From the NCBI GenBank assembly GCA_014218235.1, contig CM024764.1:70593184-70657183 (forward strand): a DNA stretch of 64,000 nt, in the 5' to 3' direction. Source of the DNA: Colocasia esculenta (Eukaryota; Streptophyta; Magnoliopsida; Alismatales; Araceae). The first letter of the stretch is position 1. Every line of letters starts with the position of its first letter. Position numbers and translations under genes: made by a program. Of this stretch, positions 42,332 through 52,844 are shown piece after piece. The notes under the pieces are model-generated. The model worked only from the letters and a program-made list of their open reading frames with translations. It was not told where the DNA came from and made no database searches.

Positions 42332-43681
42332 TGAAGGTTGCGAAATTCCCTATATGGTAATCTAGAAGGGGGTTGAATAGATTACTGCCGATTTAAAAAT
42401 GTTTATCACCTTCTTTTCTTTAAAACACAGATTATAACGATAAGAACAGAGTTTCACTATGTGTGGATGTGAGTGACTTGATGACAGATAGATAGAAAAC
42501 TACAATACGTGTGTATAGACGCCGTGCCTACCAAACATCTAGCGTAAAAGCGTTCAAACCACAAGACACACAGATTTACGTGGTTCGGTGTACACAACTC
42601 GTGTATCCTACATCCACGGGCCACACACACACGCAGAACAATCTGCTTATGAGCTGGTTCACAAACTACAACTCACACACATGTGTTATCTGATGTGCAA
42701 CCACGATCAGATCAACACCCACACACGTGTATCAAGCACAAGGACTGCTTGAAAAAAACACACACACACAAAATGAAAAAGTAGAAACAGAGAAGAGTTT
42801 GAGAGTTGAAGAATAAATCCAATTTGTAAACTCTTCTGGTAAACGTCTGGCTGGATTTCAAGCTTAGTCTTGATGATCACAAGTTGATAGAGACACTTGA
42901 ATCCACGACGTTCAGCTTCACCTTCCGCTGGAGAGACTTCTCTTCTTGGTTCTGGGCAGTAGGTTGAAGCAGAGCAGCAGAGCAAGACTTCTCTTGAGAA
43001 CTTTTTAGGGTTCATGCTTGGAGGCTGCTTGTGTATGTGATTAACTTCAGAAAGTTGCTTATATAGTGGTGTTTACATATGGAGAGACGTGGTAGTAGGA
43101 AACACCAAGTTTAGTAACTTGGAAACTTTTCGGTTCTGAAGATTGTACGTCTGTCGACAGGTCATGCACCTGCTGTCGACAGGGATCAACAGTGTGCCAA
43201 GTTCCAGAAGTCTGGAAGTTCTGTTGAAGCTCTCACGTGTGCATCTGTCGACAGGTGCCTTGGTGCTGTCGACAGGCACATGTTTTCCAGAACTGTGAAT
43301 TTCTGACTGTATGTTTCTGTCGACAGGAGGCTTTGTTGCTGTCGACAGGTCTTGTTTTCCAGAACATGTATGTTGCTGACTGTGGTATCTGTCGACAGGT
43401 CTTGATGGCTGTCGACAGTACATTGTCTTTTGGCTTTGCTTGACCTTTCAAACTTGATTTTGGCACATGTCTTGCGTAGTATATCTCCTACATTAGTAAA
43501 CATAGTTAGTGAGATATTATGAACATATATAATGAAGCATTGTACCAAGTTATTGTGACAAGTCATTGTATAAAGATCTCATGCATTAAACTCAATTCAC
43601 ATTGTTCACATTTGTGTACATTGTGCATCATTGTTCATCATCAAAACATGTTGTATTATTATGTAGAGTGTGAACCCAACA
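42332..43681 (-). mobile_element. copia 5' LTR, minus orientation, 1350 bp, with palindrome array
   Basis: On the minus strand it starts TGTTGGGTTCACAC and ends CCTTCA beside the primer binding site. The right edge abuts Tat sequence at 43682, into which the copia inserted. It holds eight copies of CTGTCGACAG (43151-43418) within tandem units of about 72 bp. Its 3' part and partner LTR would lie left of the Tekay insertion and are not in the window. Confidence 0.8.
43151..43418. repeat. eight perfect CTGTCGACAG palindromes in four phased pairs
   Basis: Starts at 43151, 43173, 43245, 43266, 43317, 43339, 43389 and 43409. Spacing within pairs is 22, 21, 22 and 20 bp; pair-to-pair spacing is 94, 72 and 72 bp. 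Linkers share TTTTCCAGAA and GACTGT blocks, so the pairs are also tandem repeat units. Confidence 0.95.
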
Positions 43682-44486
43682 TTAATAACGAGCCAAATGG
43701 GCAAGAGATCAACGTGATCGCGGGAGGATTCGGCGCAAGCGGAGAGAGTAGCCAGAGCCTACACGACTACGCTCGTCGGGTTGCACCAGGTTGAACGGCC
43801 CCCGGCGCCACGACCAGCCCCTATCCAAGTTCTGCACACGCACGCTTCGAGGAGGCATCACCTTCTCGGACAATGATCTTGTAGGAGTTACGACTCCCCA
43901 CACTGATGTGCTGGTCGTTTCAGCCACCATCAATCATTGTACTATGCGTCGTATACTGGTGGATAATGGAAGAGCCCCAGACGTATTGGCTTATGACTGT
44001 TTTCTCATGATGGGCTTGAAAGCCGACCAGCTCACCCCGGTGGACTCGCCTCTGTTCGGCTTCTCTAGGGTGTCGGTGCATCCCATGGGCCAGATTAACC
44101 TCCCGATCACCCTGGGAACAACACCGAAGAATATCACCAAAGTGGTGGAATTTTTGGTAATAAGGAGCAAGCCAGGGTACAACGCCATCCTCGGCAGGGG
44201 CCTGATCGGCCGCATCCGAGTAGTACCCTCCTCCTTACACCAGAAGATGAAGTTCCCCACTTCAAGCGGCATTGGAGAAGTGCTTGGAAGTCAACGGGAG
44301 TCGCGGTGGTGCTACGTTCTCTCCTTGCGAGACAAACGGCCCGTGGCGGACCCAGAAGCGCTGCCCGCTCCGACCATTGAGCCCTCCACTAGCCGAGGCA
44401 CTCCCGCTGAAGTTCTGCTGCCAGTACGGGTGGACGACGACCCCGAGCATGTCCTCTACAATGGACACACTCTTCCCAGAAGCTGA
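43682..44486 (+). pseudogene. second Tat copy: gag end and protease
   Basis: Starts mid-gag at the equivalent of 29650 (NNEPNGQEINVIAGGFGASG). The protease reads RRILVDNGRAPDVLAYDCF, with Arg in place of Ser after D-N-G. Then INLPITLGTTPKNITKVVEF, GYNAILGRGLIGR and VVPSSLHQKMKF. It breaks near 44465 by a frameshift (VLYNG-HTLPRS). It overlaps the first Tat copy in content, so it is a separate copy. Confidence 0.87.
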
Positions 44487-44847
44487 ACAGCAACGCTACA
44501 AGGTTTTCTTGCTAGTCAACTTGGACGTGTTCGCGTGGTCGGATGACGAGCTGCCCGGCATCACTCCGGAGGTAATGACGCATCACCTTCACCTGGATCC
44601 AAGGGTGCCACCGGTCCAGCAGAAACGACGACCTGTCAACTGCGAACGGCAGACCGTGATCTACGATCACGTTGTCAAAATCCGAGCTGTTGTACTTCTT
44701 CGAGAAGCCCAATATCCTAGATGGATCTCCAACGTGGTCCTCGTATGCAAGGCCAATGGCAAATGGCACGTGTGCGTGGATTACAAGGACCTCAATAAGC
44801 GACGCTCAAGGACAACTTCCCCCTGCCACGCATTGACTAGTTGGTAG
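44463..44847 (+). pseudogene. second Tat copy: RT start
   Basis: TLFPEAEQQRYKVFLLVNLD, DDELPGITPEVMTHH, QKRRPVNCERQ, PRWISNVVLVCKANGKWHVC and VDYKDLNK. A one-base loss then shifts the frame (normally KATPKDNFPLPRID). Confidence 0.87.
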
Positions 44848-45276
44848 ACGCCACTTCCGTGCACGAGCTTCTCAGCTTCTTGGACGCCTACTCTGGTTAC
44901 CACCAGATCAGTATGCATCCCCCGGACCAGGACGCCACAAGTTCATCACCGACCTTGGCCTTTACTGTTTCATCAGGATGTCATTTGGTCTGAAGAACAC
45001 AGGTGTGACATACCAGTGGTGGTCAACAAAATGTTCGAGCAGCAGATTGGGCGCAATATGGAAGTCTACGTCGATGACATGCTGGTCAAAATGCTCTCGA
45101 GCGCCGACCACATCACCAACCTCGAAGAAACCTTCGCAACCCTGCGAAGGTACAAAATGAAGCTCAATCCCACAAAATATGCGTTCGGAGTACGCTCGGG
45201 GAAGTTCCTCGGCTTCCTCGTCTCTAACCGAGGAATAGAGGCCAACTCGGAGAAATCTGGGCCATACTGGAGATGA
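44848..45276 (+). pseudogene. second Tat copy: RT palm and active site
   Basis: In changing frames: ELLSFLDAYSGYHQISMHPP (first catalytic Asp), MSFGLKNTGVTYQ, then EVYVDDMLVK with YVDD intact (about 45066-45077), and YKMKLNPTKYAFGVRSGKFL and GFLVSNRGIEANSEK. Confidence 0.87.
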
Positions 45277-45924
45277 GCAGCCCCAAAACTATACATGACG
45301 TCAAGCAGCTCACTGGACGCCTCGTGGCGCTCAACTGCTTCATGTCTTGAGCGGCAGAGAGAAGCTTTAACTTCTTTAAATTGTTGCGAGTCCCCAAAGG
45401 ACCCTCACTACAAGGGGGGCAAGTACGGTGGACCGAGGAGTGCGAAGCAGCCTTCACAGAGCTGAAGGCGTACCTCGCCGCCCCACATGTTCTCTCAAAA
45501 CTTGTACTCGGGGAGCCCCTGTTCGTGTACCTTTCGATTACCGAACACTCCATCAGCACGGTCCTGATTAGAGAGGAAGGAACGGTGCAGCACCCTGTGT
45601 ATTACATAAGCATGGTACTTCAAGAGCTGAAAGAAGATACCTCGAGCAGAGAGGCTTGCCCTGGCCCTCGTTACGACTGCTCGGAAGCTCAGGCCTTACT
45701 TCCAGGCCCATCCGATCACGGTATTAACCGACCAGGCATTGAAGCTTATCCTTCAACGACCAGAGGCTTCCGGTAGGCACATCAAATGGGCCATCGAGCT
45801 CGGGGAATTCGATATCAGCTACCGTCCAAGGATGGCCATCAAGGCACAAGCATTGGCAGACTTTGTGGCAGAATGCACCCTTCCGACCGAGAAGGACCCT
45901 CCGTTGGCAGACGAGCTCCCATGA
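45277..45924 (+). pseudogene. second Tat copy: RT connection and RNase H
   Basis: WTEECEAAFTELKAYLAAPH, LGEPLFVYLSITEHSISTVL and VQHPVYYISMVLQE give the first RNase H. After frame changes, LTDQALKLILQRPEASGRHI, KWAIELGEFDISYRPRMAIK and QALADFVAEC complete it. A TGA ends the frame at 45922-45924. Confidence 0.85.
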
Positions 45925-46455
45925 GAGCTCTATGTCGACAGGTCCTCCTGCGTCACTGGGAGCGGAGCAGGCCTGGTTCTGACCTCTCCAGAGGGTTTAG
46001 AATTCCAATACGCCCTTAGGTTCTTCTTCAATGCATCCAACAACGTAGCTGAGTATGAAGCACTCTTGTCTGGGATCCGTATGCCCAGACACCTCGGAGC
46101 GCTCCGGCTACGGGCCTTCAGCAATTCCCAACTGGTTGCCAGTCAGGTGAACGGACAATTCGAAGCCAGGGAGCCCCATATGGCACAGTACCTCCAACAG
46201 GTCAAACGCCAAACAGAGGGCCTCCTCTACTTCAAAATCATACACGTCCCACAAGAGCAGAATGCATGGGCCGATGCACTCACCAAGCTAGCTTCTTCAG
46301 GCGACATCGCCCCTTCTCGCTCTGTGTTTATAGAAGAGCTCGCTGCACCGAGCACCGAGGTGGATATAGTAGCCATTGAGACTGAACCACCAGAACCGAG
46401 CTGGATGGATCCTCTCGTGGCCTATCTATGGACGTCCCGTTCCGCGCCCCCGTAG
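45925..46455 (+). pseudogene. second Tat copy: second (archaeal-type) RNase H
   Basis: LYVDRSSCVTGSGAGLVLTS, FFNASNNVAEYEALLSGIRM, LRAFSNSQLVASQVNGQFEA and VPQEQNAWADALTKLASSGD are the motifs of the extra archaeal-type RNase H that defines Tat elements. Catalytic D (YVD), E (AEYEA) and D (ADAL) are present; SDSQ reads SNSQ, so one catalytic Asp is lost. The frame stops at 46455. The integrase is missing and unrelated LTR-like sequence follows. Confidence 0.88.
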
Positions 46456-46479
46456 TGGTTGAAACTATGGAGAAGTGTC

Positions 46480-47200
46480 CCGAACGCTGACTGCTCCCTC
46501 GTTAGCGTTGGATGAATGCTGGTTGACCCTTGCTTGCTTCTTTGACTCCGGTTTGACCAGGTTGACCAAGGAAAAGACAAGAAACCAACAAAGTTAGTGA
46601 AGGGAGTGATCGCCAGGCCTTACCTATGCCCAAGGAGGTGTTATGATCACGCCGATGACGTTGCCTCGCGCAGCGGTGGATGGCGGGACTCCGACTTTTC
46701 TCTCTTCGGCCGGCCAAAGAGAGGAAGCTCCGCCGTCTTGTTCAAGTGTTTCTGTAACAGAAAAAAGCTATTAGACTTTGAGGAAGTGCGGTAACATCCA
46801 GAATAAAGAAAAGTGACCCAAAAGGTGAGCCCCGTACCGGTTGCGGGCTTGAGAAGAGGGTGGCCAAATGTTATGACTACCCTTCTTCCCTCTATTTTTG
46901 TTTTGGAAAACCCATTTTAGTGTGTAGAGAGGTGCACTACGTGCCTAGAGTGAGTGTGTATGTGTGTGCAACATGCAAGAATAAGAGAGAGGGAAGGGAA
47001 AGAGAAAAGAGAAAAGGGAGATGATCCTCTTGAAATGGCGTGGATGACTCCTTTGTGGGCTCCTCCAACTCATGGTGAAGCCTCCCGGATGCTCCAAGGA
47101 TTGAGGACAGAGAGGAAACAGGTTGGTAGCTCTCAAGGCTTGTGGAATGGAAAATTTCTGAATCATTTAAAAATCTATTTACAAATTTAAATTCTTTTGA
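46480..47200 (-). mobile_element. LTR/leader fragment of a Tat/Ogre-like element, minus orientation
   Basis: Its reverse complement aligns in order with about 55990-56600: GGAGGAGCCCAC, AGAGGATCATCTCCC, GGCACGTAG-GCACCT, AGGGAAGAAGGGT, TTTGGCCGGCCGAAG, GTGATCA-AACACCTCCTTGGG and GTCAACCTGGTCAAA. Two related elements therefore lie in opposite orientation about 9.5 kb apart. Confidence 0.75.
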
Positions 47201-47399
47201 TTCTCATGAATCGTATTGCTAATCCAAGTCCCGCCGAACGCTACTCGAGCGACAATGACGTGAGATGAATTGGAAATTTGCATAGCGCGGGCGTGCCAGT
47301 CACCGAGGTGACAACAAATGATTTTTGCCTCCGAAAGTCGGAGGCTTTAGGTCTATTGTGCGCACCGTTTGACTTCGTCAAACGAAAGTGAGTGTCGGG

Positions 47400-47580
47400 T
47401 CCTGGACCAAAATCCCGTCGTTGCCTAAGCACAACGGCGTTAATTACATCCCTCTGAGAGGGAAAACCCTTGATTAATCGCCAGAATTAGAAAGCCTCGC
47501 GACCTAAAGCGGAGACATCCGATAGAGGTGTGAAACGCAATTTAAATTTGAGCTGAAGTGCTATTAAGCAAATAAATGTC
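47400..47580. repeat. diverged repeat shared with 6828-6965
   Basis: CCCGTCGTTGCCTAAGCACA, GCGTTAATTACATCCCTCTG, CTTGATTAAT and GGAGACATCCGATAGAGGTG line up in the same order as 6838-6965. Noncoding. Confidence 0.55.
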
Positions 47581-47689
47581 TATTAAAATCATTTGATCTT
47601 TTATTTAGCCAATTATCGAATCTCTTTGCCTATTTACCCATTTATTTCTTTTATCATGAAGTGGTTCCCATAAAAAACAAACAAGTCAA

Positions 47690-48015
47690 GAAATGGTCTA
47701 TTTGGTCATTTGTTGAAAACAATCTCATTTGGGTCCTTTGTTCTTGCAAAGCATGGGGTTGTCTTTTATTTGCTTGGAAAAGTTCGATTTGGTCTTTTGT
47801 CTTTTGTAAAACATGAGATGATCTTTTGTTTGTTTAGAAAAGTTTGAATTGGTCTTTTGTTCTTTTGCAAAACATGAGATGATCTTTTGTCGTTTGTTGC
47901 TTAAAAAAGGTTCAATTTGATCTTTTGTTTTTTTGAGACACTTAAAACATGGGGTGATTTATTTGTTCTTTTGTTTCTTTTACCATAAAAAGTTTTGATT
48001 TGTCCTTTGGTTCTT
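47690..48015 (+). repeat. tandem repeat, about 62-70 bp unit, about five copies
   Basis: Units contain TTGGTCTTTTGTTCTTTTGC, AAAACATGAGATGATCTTTTG and GTTTAGAAAAGTTTGAA with variation. Very T-rich; no coding capacity. Confidence 0.8.
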
Positions 48016-48039
48016 TTGAAGAGTGCGAGTCGTGGTTCT

Positions 48040-49430
48040 ATGCGCGATTCGGCGCTGCTCAGCCGCTTGGGGGCTAGTCAGCAGCACAGGTGCGCTCGAT
48101 TCGGCGGCGCACATCTGATTCAGTGCTGCTTGCAAGCAGTAGGGCAAACACGAATCGGATAGGTGGGTCTGAATCGGCAGGCCGGGGTGATGCACAACTC
48201 GCTTGATTCGGTAGGACAGCCTCGATTCGACGGGGCATGCAAGGTCCATTCAATTCGGCGGACAGCCTCGATTCGGCGGGGCTCATCTGATTCGGCGCGG
48301 CTTGCAAACAGTAGGGCAATTGGCGAATCGGCCAGGCGGAACCAAATCGGCGGGCCGAACACGGTCCATTCAGCAGTTCAAAGCAGAAACTAAATCGGCA
48401 TGGCAGAACCGAATCGGCGATCAGGGCCAAACCATTAAATGGAGTTGAATCGGCGAAATTCAACTGAAGTTGAATCGGCAGAACACAACTGAAGTGATAG
48501 AAAGCACCGAATCGGTGCTCATCTGAAACACCGTTGAATCAATTGAACATTGACGATTTCTTTTAGGAATCTCTCGTCGATTCGACCCTCGCGGGGAAAA
48601 TTCGGCAGCATCTCCCCTTATCGTGGTTGATAGGGGAGAGCATTGTACGCATCCAGCATAAATGGAGATGGCACCAAAAGAGAGTATATGCCGAAGGGCG
48701 GCATAACTCCAATGGCACGCGACGCCGATCCCCCAAGGCACGCCTACGCGGAAACCGGTCAATGTCGTGGCCACGCGAATCCACGGGGCGGATGAACAAC
48801 ATGTGAACCATCCGTCCGGACATAGACATTGCATTGTCCAATCCGGGGGTTTGAATGAGTCTCCAATCAGTCTATTAATTGTTTTATTAAAACCACATTG
48901 AGCAATGGCTTTGCCCGTGTGGCTCTACCAAGGGTGATCACTGCCCATCGAATCAGCGCACTGTCCAGACTGGCTGAACCAGAGAAACAGCCCCAGGACG
49001 GCAAATCGGCGGCCTTTGGGGGCATGGTTCACCAAATTCCAGGATGGTTTGAGCGCTAAACCGGGTTAACGAACTGTTTAAAGCACGATGAATCTATTTA
49101 TGGGTTTGAACTGGGCACGGATACTGTTAATCCGACCCTTCTCGTTCAACACCACAAGAGACGCGATTCGGCGCAATCTGGGACAGTGGAGGCTCACGAA
49201 ACGGGGCGATGATGGGCCAAAAACAGACTTGATGGGTCTCTTATCAGTCTATTAGCTCTTCTCTCGGTTAAAACCACATTGATCAATGACTTTGCTCATA
49301 TGGCTCTACCAAAGGTGGTCACTGCCTGTCGAATCGGCGGACTGCTCCCCAGCCTCGCCAAATCGCCAGGACTGGTTGTAGACTGCTCGAATCGGCGAAG
49401 GGACCTTCTGCTCATGGACAGTGGCCAGCA
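48040..49430. repeat. region dense in GAATCGGC / GATTCGGC motifs
   Basis: More than 20 copies of a CGAATCGGC or GATTCGGCG core occur on both strands, most densely at 48040-48520, with more near 49150-49400 and at 50870-51000. Larger blocks also repeat, for example the CTTGCAAGCAGTAGGGCAA type near 48128 and 48300. It is probably part of a gypsy LTR or untranslated region. No gene is supported. Confidence 0.7.
48856..49345 (+). repeat. direct duplication of about 110 bp, offset 375 bp
   Basis: 48856-48965 and 49231-49345 share ATCAGTCTATTA, TTAAAACCACATTGA, ATATGGCTCTACCAA-like and GGT-TCACTGCC blocks followed by GTCGAATCGGCGGACTG. They appear to be ancient tandem duplicates. Confidence 0.7.
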
Positions 49431-50870
49431 TTGCTCAAGCCGATCATGCCCAAGGTAGTGGGGTGTTTCTGGGCCTGAGTTGGGCTTAGTTGGTTTGTTG
49501 ACATGGGAGAGGCTAAGCAAGAAGGCATGAACATCAATTGTTCAACCTCTTGGATAGCAAATGGGGTATACATAAACCCAAAGAAAACTCTTGAGAGGGC
49601 TGTTTAAACAGTGATAAAACATCCATCAAAGGGTTAAAACAGTGAGGAAGACTACCTATTGGAGGAGCAAACAGTGGGATATGCATGCATTGAAAGAGGG
49701 GAAGGTTCTACACCCCAAAGCCTCATTTATTGAGGTATGGAGAGCATAGGGGCGGTCTCATATGGGATATAAGAGGGAAAAGGTGCACTTCTCCACAGGA
49801 GAAACTCCCTTCCCGTAACCCCATCTTGCCCTAAAAAAAAAAAAGGAAAGCTTAACCAAAGAAGGCATGATGGGGGAGGAGGACAAGCAAATAATGCACA
49901 AAGCAAACTACTTACATCAAGAAAAGGGGGATGAGAGAGGTACATGGATATGACATTTCCTTGTGGAGAGGAATAGAAAAGAGGTACAAACTTAGAAAAG
50001 GGAGGGGGAGAGCTTGGTGCGCCACCTACCACTCACCACTCTCTCCCTTTCACACCTCTTGACAAGACAACACAATGGTCTCACTCTCCTTTCCCTCCTT
50101 TTTCTTCTATTTCTCTTGGCCTCTTCTCTCTTCCTTGCTTTCCTCTTGCAAGTGGCTCACGGGATGGCCCTCCCAAGGAGAAGAACCAGCAGGCTTCTTT
50201 TTGCTTGGAGGAGAAGAAAGCCTCCCCTTCCTCTTTCCAACTCTCTCCCTTCAGCCCCCCTGGTACGCAGCAGCCCTTTCCACCTTTTTTTTTCTCTCCA
50301 CCCTTCTAGAAAACCCCCCAAAAGAGGCCTTCCCATCCTCTTTCCAGAAAATACCTTTTTCCATTTGTAGAACACCTTTTTGGGAGGTGTTGCATTCCCT
50401 TAGGCTCACCCCCTTGCATGGGGTGAGGTGGGCCTAAGGTTAATGGGCCCCTTTGGGCTTCATATGTGGGCCATTTGGGTGTATTTCTGTCCATTTAAAA
50501 GGGGTGTTTGGAGGTTGGGCCAGCCATGAAAATGGCTCATTAGGAATTTTTTGGGGTGTCCACAAATGCCCCCCACCCGCGGGTGGTGCAAGAGGACACT
50601 TGAAGCGACATCCGCGGGTGTACTTCGGCCTTTTAACTATTCACACTAACACACCCAGGTTTTTTGACTTGTTGCCGTGCTAATGGTCCAATGGTCTGAT
50701 TGTGATCTTTTACATTTGGTTCCATTTGGTGGTGTTGTCCGCGGATGACGGAGGCATGTCACTCTTGCCGGGCAATTGGGGTCTTCTCACCCTTTAATTT
50801 CCTTTTGCTTGAATTGTCGTGATCAGGAAGAGTTAGCGCGATTTGGCTGGGCGGCGTGATTCTGCGAGAC
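49430..50870. other. retroelement noncoding stretch with pyrimidine-rich leader
   Basis: A TATA-like GGGATATAAGAGGG lies at about 49755-49768 on the plus strand, followed by GCACTTCTCCACAGG. A long polypyrimidine stretch runs 50040-50380. Open frames there are hydrophobic/Ser-rich with no domain, so they are not called as genes. A CCCCCCACCCGCGGGTGG block occurs near 50570. Confidence 0.45.
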
Positions 50871-51654
50871 CCGCGAATCGGCTGGGGGTCTGCTGCTCGC
50901 GTCGATTCGGCATGGGTAGCGTGATTCGGCATAAGGGCTATTGATCAGCGGGTGGCGGCGGTCTGGCGCAGCTCGCGTCGATTCGGTGTGGCCCACGCGA
51001 GTCAGCAAGGGCTCGTGAGTTGATGAACAGACCGATAAGGTAATGAAGACCATTGAATTGACAGCTTGCTTATGAGCCTGTGGCCTTCATGAGTCGACCA
51101 ACCATTGTGTCAATTGGATTGTGTTGGCCTATTGCATGAGCCATTGGGACATGCTGGCTTGCTATATGATCTGGTGGCTCTTTCTACACCCAGTAAGTGA
51201 CATTGTTGCTTTCTTTCTTCTGAGCCCTCTTACTGACTGGTCACCTTGAATGCGCCACAATCTGAGCATGCAGTAGCGTTGAGGTCTTTGTAGGGGGGAG
51301 TAGACTGTTTCCACCTCATCGTTGCTGACTGTGATAACCATACGACCACTTTGGAGATCTTGTAACCCTCATCAATGCCGCTTTGCTCATGGCTGGATTA
51401 ACATGCTCTTGTCTTCCTCTTTTGAGTTTTGTTGTGTCTGGGTATCGATAGATTTCTTCAACATTCTCCACCCAGAAACTTGAAAACTGTTAGGACGCAT
51501 CATCTGTCGACACATGCTTCGTTGGTTGTCGACCAACTCTATTAGAAATTTCCCTCCAGGGACTTGAAATTTGTTAGAATCCACTTCGTATATAGCGAAG
51601 TTTCACTTTGTCCCATATGAATAGAAATCTGATTGGAATGAAGACATATTTCGA

Positions 51655-51840
51655 CTAGCATGAAAATGAGCTTTGGCTGGTACTGACGTGAAGATGAGCT
51701 TTGACTGTCGTGAAGATAACTTCAACTGCCATGAAGGCAAGCTTCGGCTAGCACTAACATGAAGACGAGCCTCGGCTGGCACCGACATGAAAACGAGCCT
51801 CAGCTGGTACTGACGTGAAGATGAGCTTTGGCTGTCGAGT
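51655..51840. repeat. minisatellite, about 30 bp unit, about six copies
   Basis: Units resemble GACGTGAAGATGAGCTTTGG followed by CTGGCACT, with GCC or GTC variants. Confidence 0.8.
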
Positions 51841-51924
51841 ACCACTTCTGTCAGGATTTCCTTTCTAGGGACTTGAAGCCTGCTTGCCTTTGGCATGTGT
51901 CTTTGATTGATTTTTTTTATTTTC

Positions 51925-52760
51925 ACATTATCGAATTGAGCGCCCTTTCGGGTTTTCACCCAATCCGACCCCCTCTTGCTTTTGCCTACGCGCCCTTTTC
52001 GGTTTTCACGTAGCGGGGTACCCAATTTTGCCCATGGTGCCCTTTCGAGTTTTCACCATGGCCGGGTTCTAGCTCTTTTTACCCTTGTCCAAAGGAAACC
52101 TAGACAAGTCCAGCGAGGCACCTCTATTTTAAGCCTCTTTTTTGTTTTCTTTTTTTTATACATATATATATATATTATAAAGAGAGATTCATGAGTGAAA
52201 TGACTCGACCACTAATCATACCATGATGTTGGTAATAGTGTGAGGTTATTTGGGTTGATTGCAAATGGTAACCTGAAAAACCTATGTGCTGGCTTCAACA
52301 AGAGTTCTGAGGGTAACATCTAATGGCCAGCCAAAGCAAGAAGTCAAGGCTGGACTTTATTTGGAATTTGAAAAGGCAGAGGTTATCTAAACCTAGGGTC
52401 CTACTTGGCGAGAGCAAGTATATATAAGCGTGAGGCGTAGATGGCATGAAACAGCTTGTCTAAGTTTTGAGGTTTCATTTTGACCAGAGAGTGTATAGCT
52501 AGATTCAGAGAATGTATAGCAAAAATAGGATTTCTTGAAAGAGCAGGGATGGAACTCCCCCTTCTTTCCATTTTGACATTTTTGACTTCATTCATTTTCA
52601 TTTTTTTATCACATTACTGACCCAAGCGCCCTTTCGGGTTTTCACCGGAGTCAGCCCCTTCTTGCTTTTGCCTACGCGCCCTTTCATTTTCACGTAGCAG
52701 GGTTCCCAATTTTGCCCACGACGCCCTTTCGAGTTTTCACCGTGGCCGGGGGCAGCGAAA
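51925..52760 (+). repeat. direct duplication of about 155 bp with internal GCGCCCTTTCGGGTTTTCAC motif
   Basis: 51925-52080 and 52605-52760 share the order GCGCCCTTTCGGGTTTTCAC, CTTGCTTTTGCCTACGCGCC, CCCAATTTTGCCCA and CGCCCTTTCGAGTTTTCACC. The CCCTTTCGxGTTTTCAC core appears three times in each copy. The spacer between them (52081-52604) holds no gene. Confidence 0.85.
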
Positions 52761-52844
52761 CCAGAGTAGATCCAACGGGCATCTCTATTTTTAGCCCTTT
52801 CATTCATCATTTTTTTGAGACTTTTGACACGAGTGTCAAAGTTG

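Noticed and set aside
43151..43418. CRISPR-like array (regularly spaced 10 bp repeats)
   Set aside because: Plant nuclear DNA with repeats too short and palindromic. The spacers are themselves related, and the array lies within a copia LTR.
27686..46455. The two Tat segments as one element split by the Tekay and copia insertions
   Set aside because: The left segment reaches into RT, while the right one restarts in gag at the equivalent of 29650. They overlap in content and differ in sequence, so they are two copies.
50014..50437. Leu/Ser/Pro-rich frames resembling a secreted protein
   Set aside because: They follow a polypyrimidine leader in all frames alike. No cleavage site or conserved domain is convincing.
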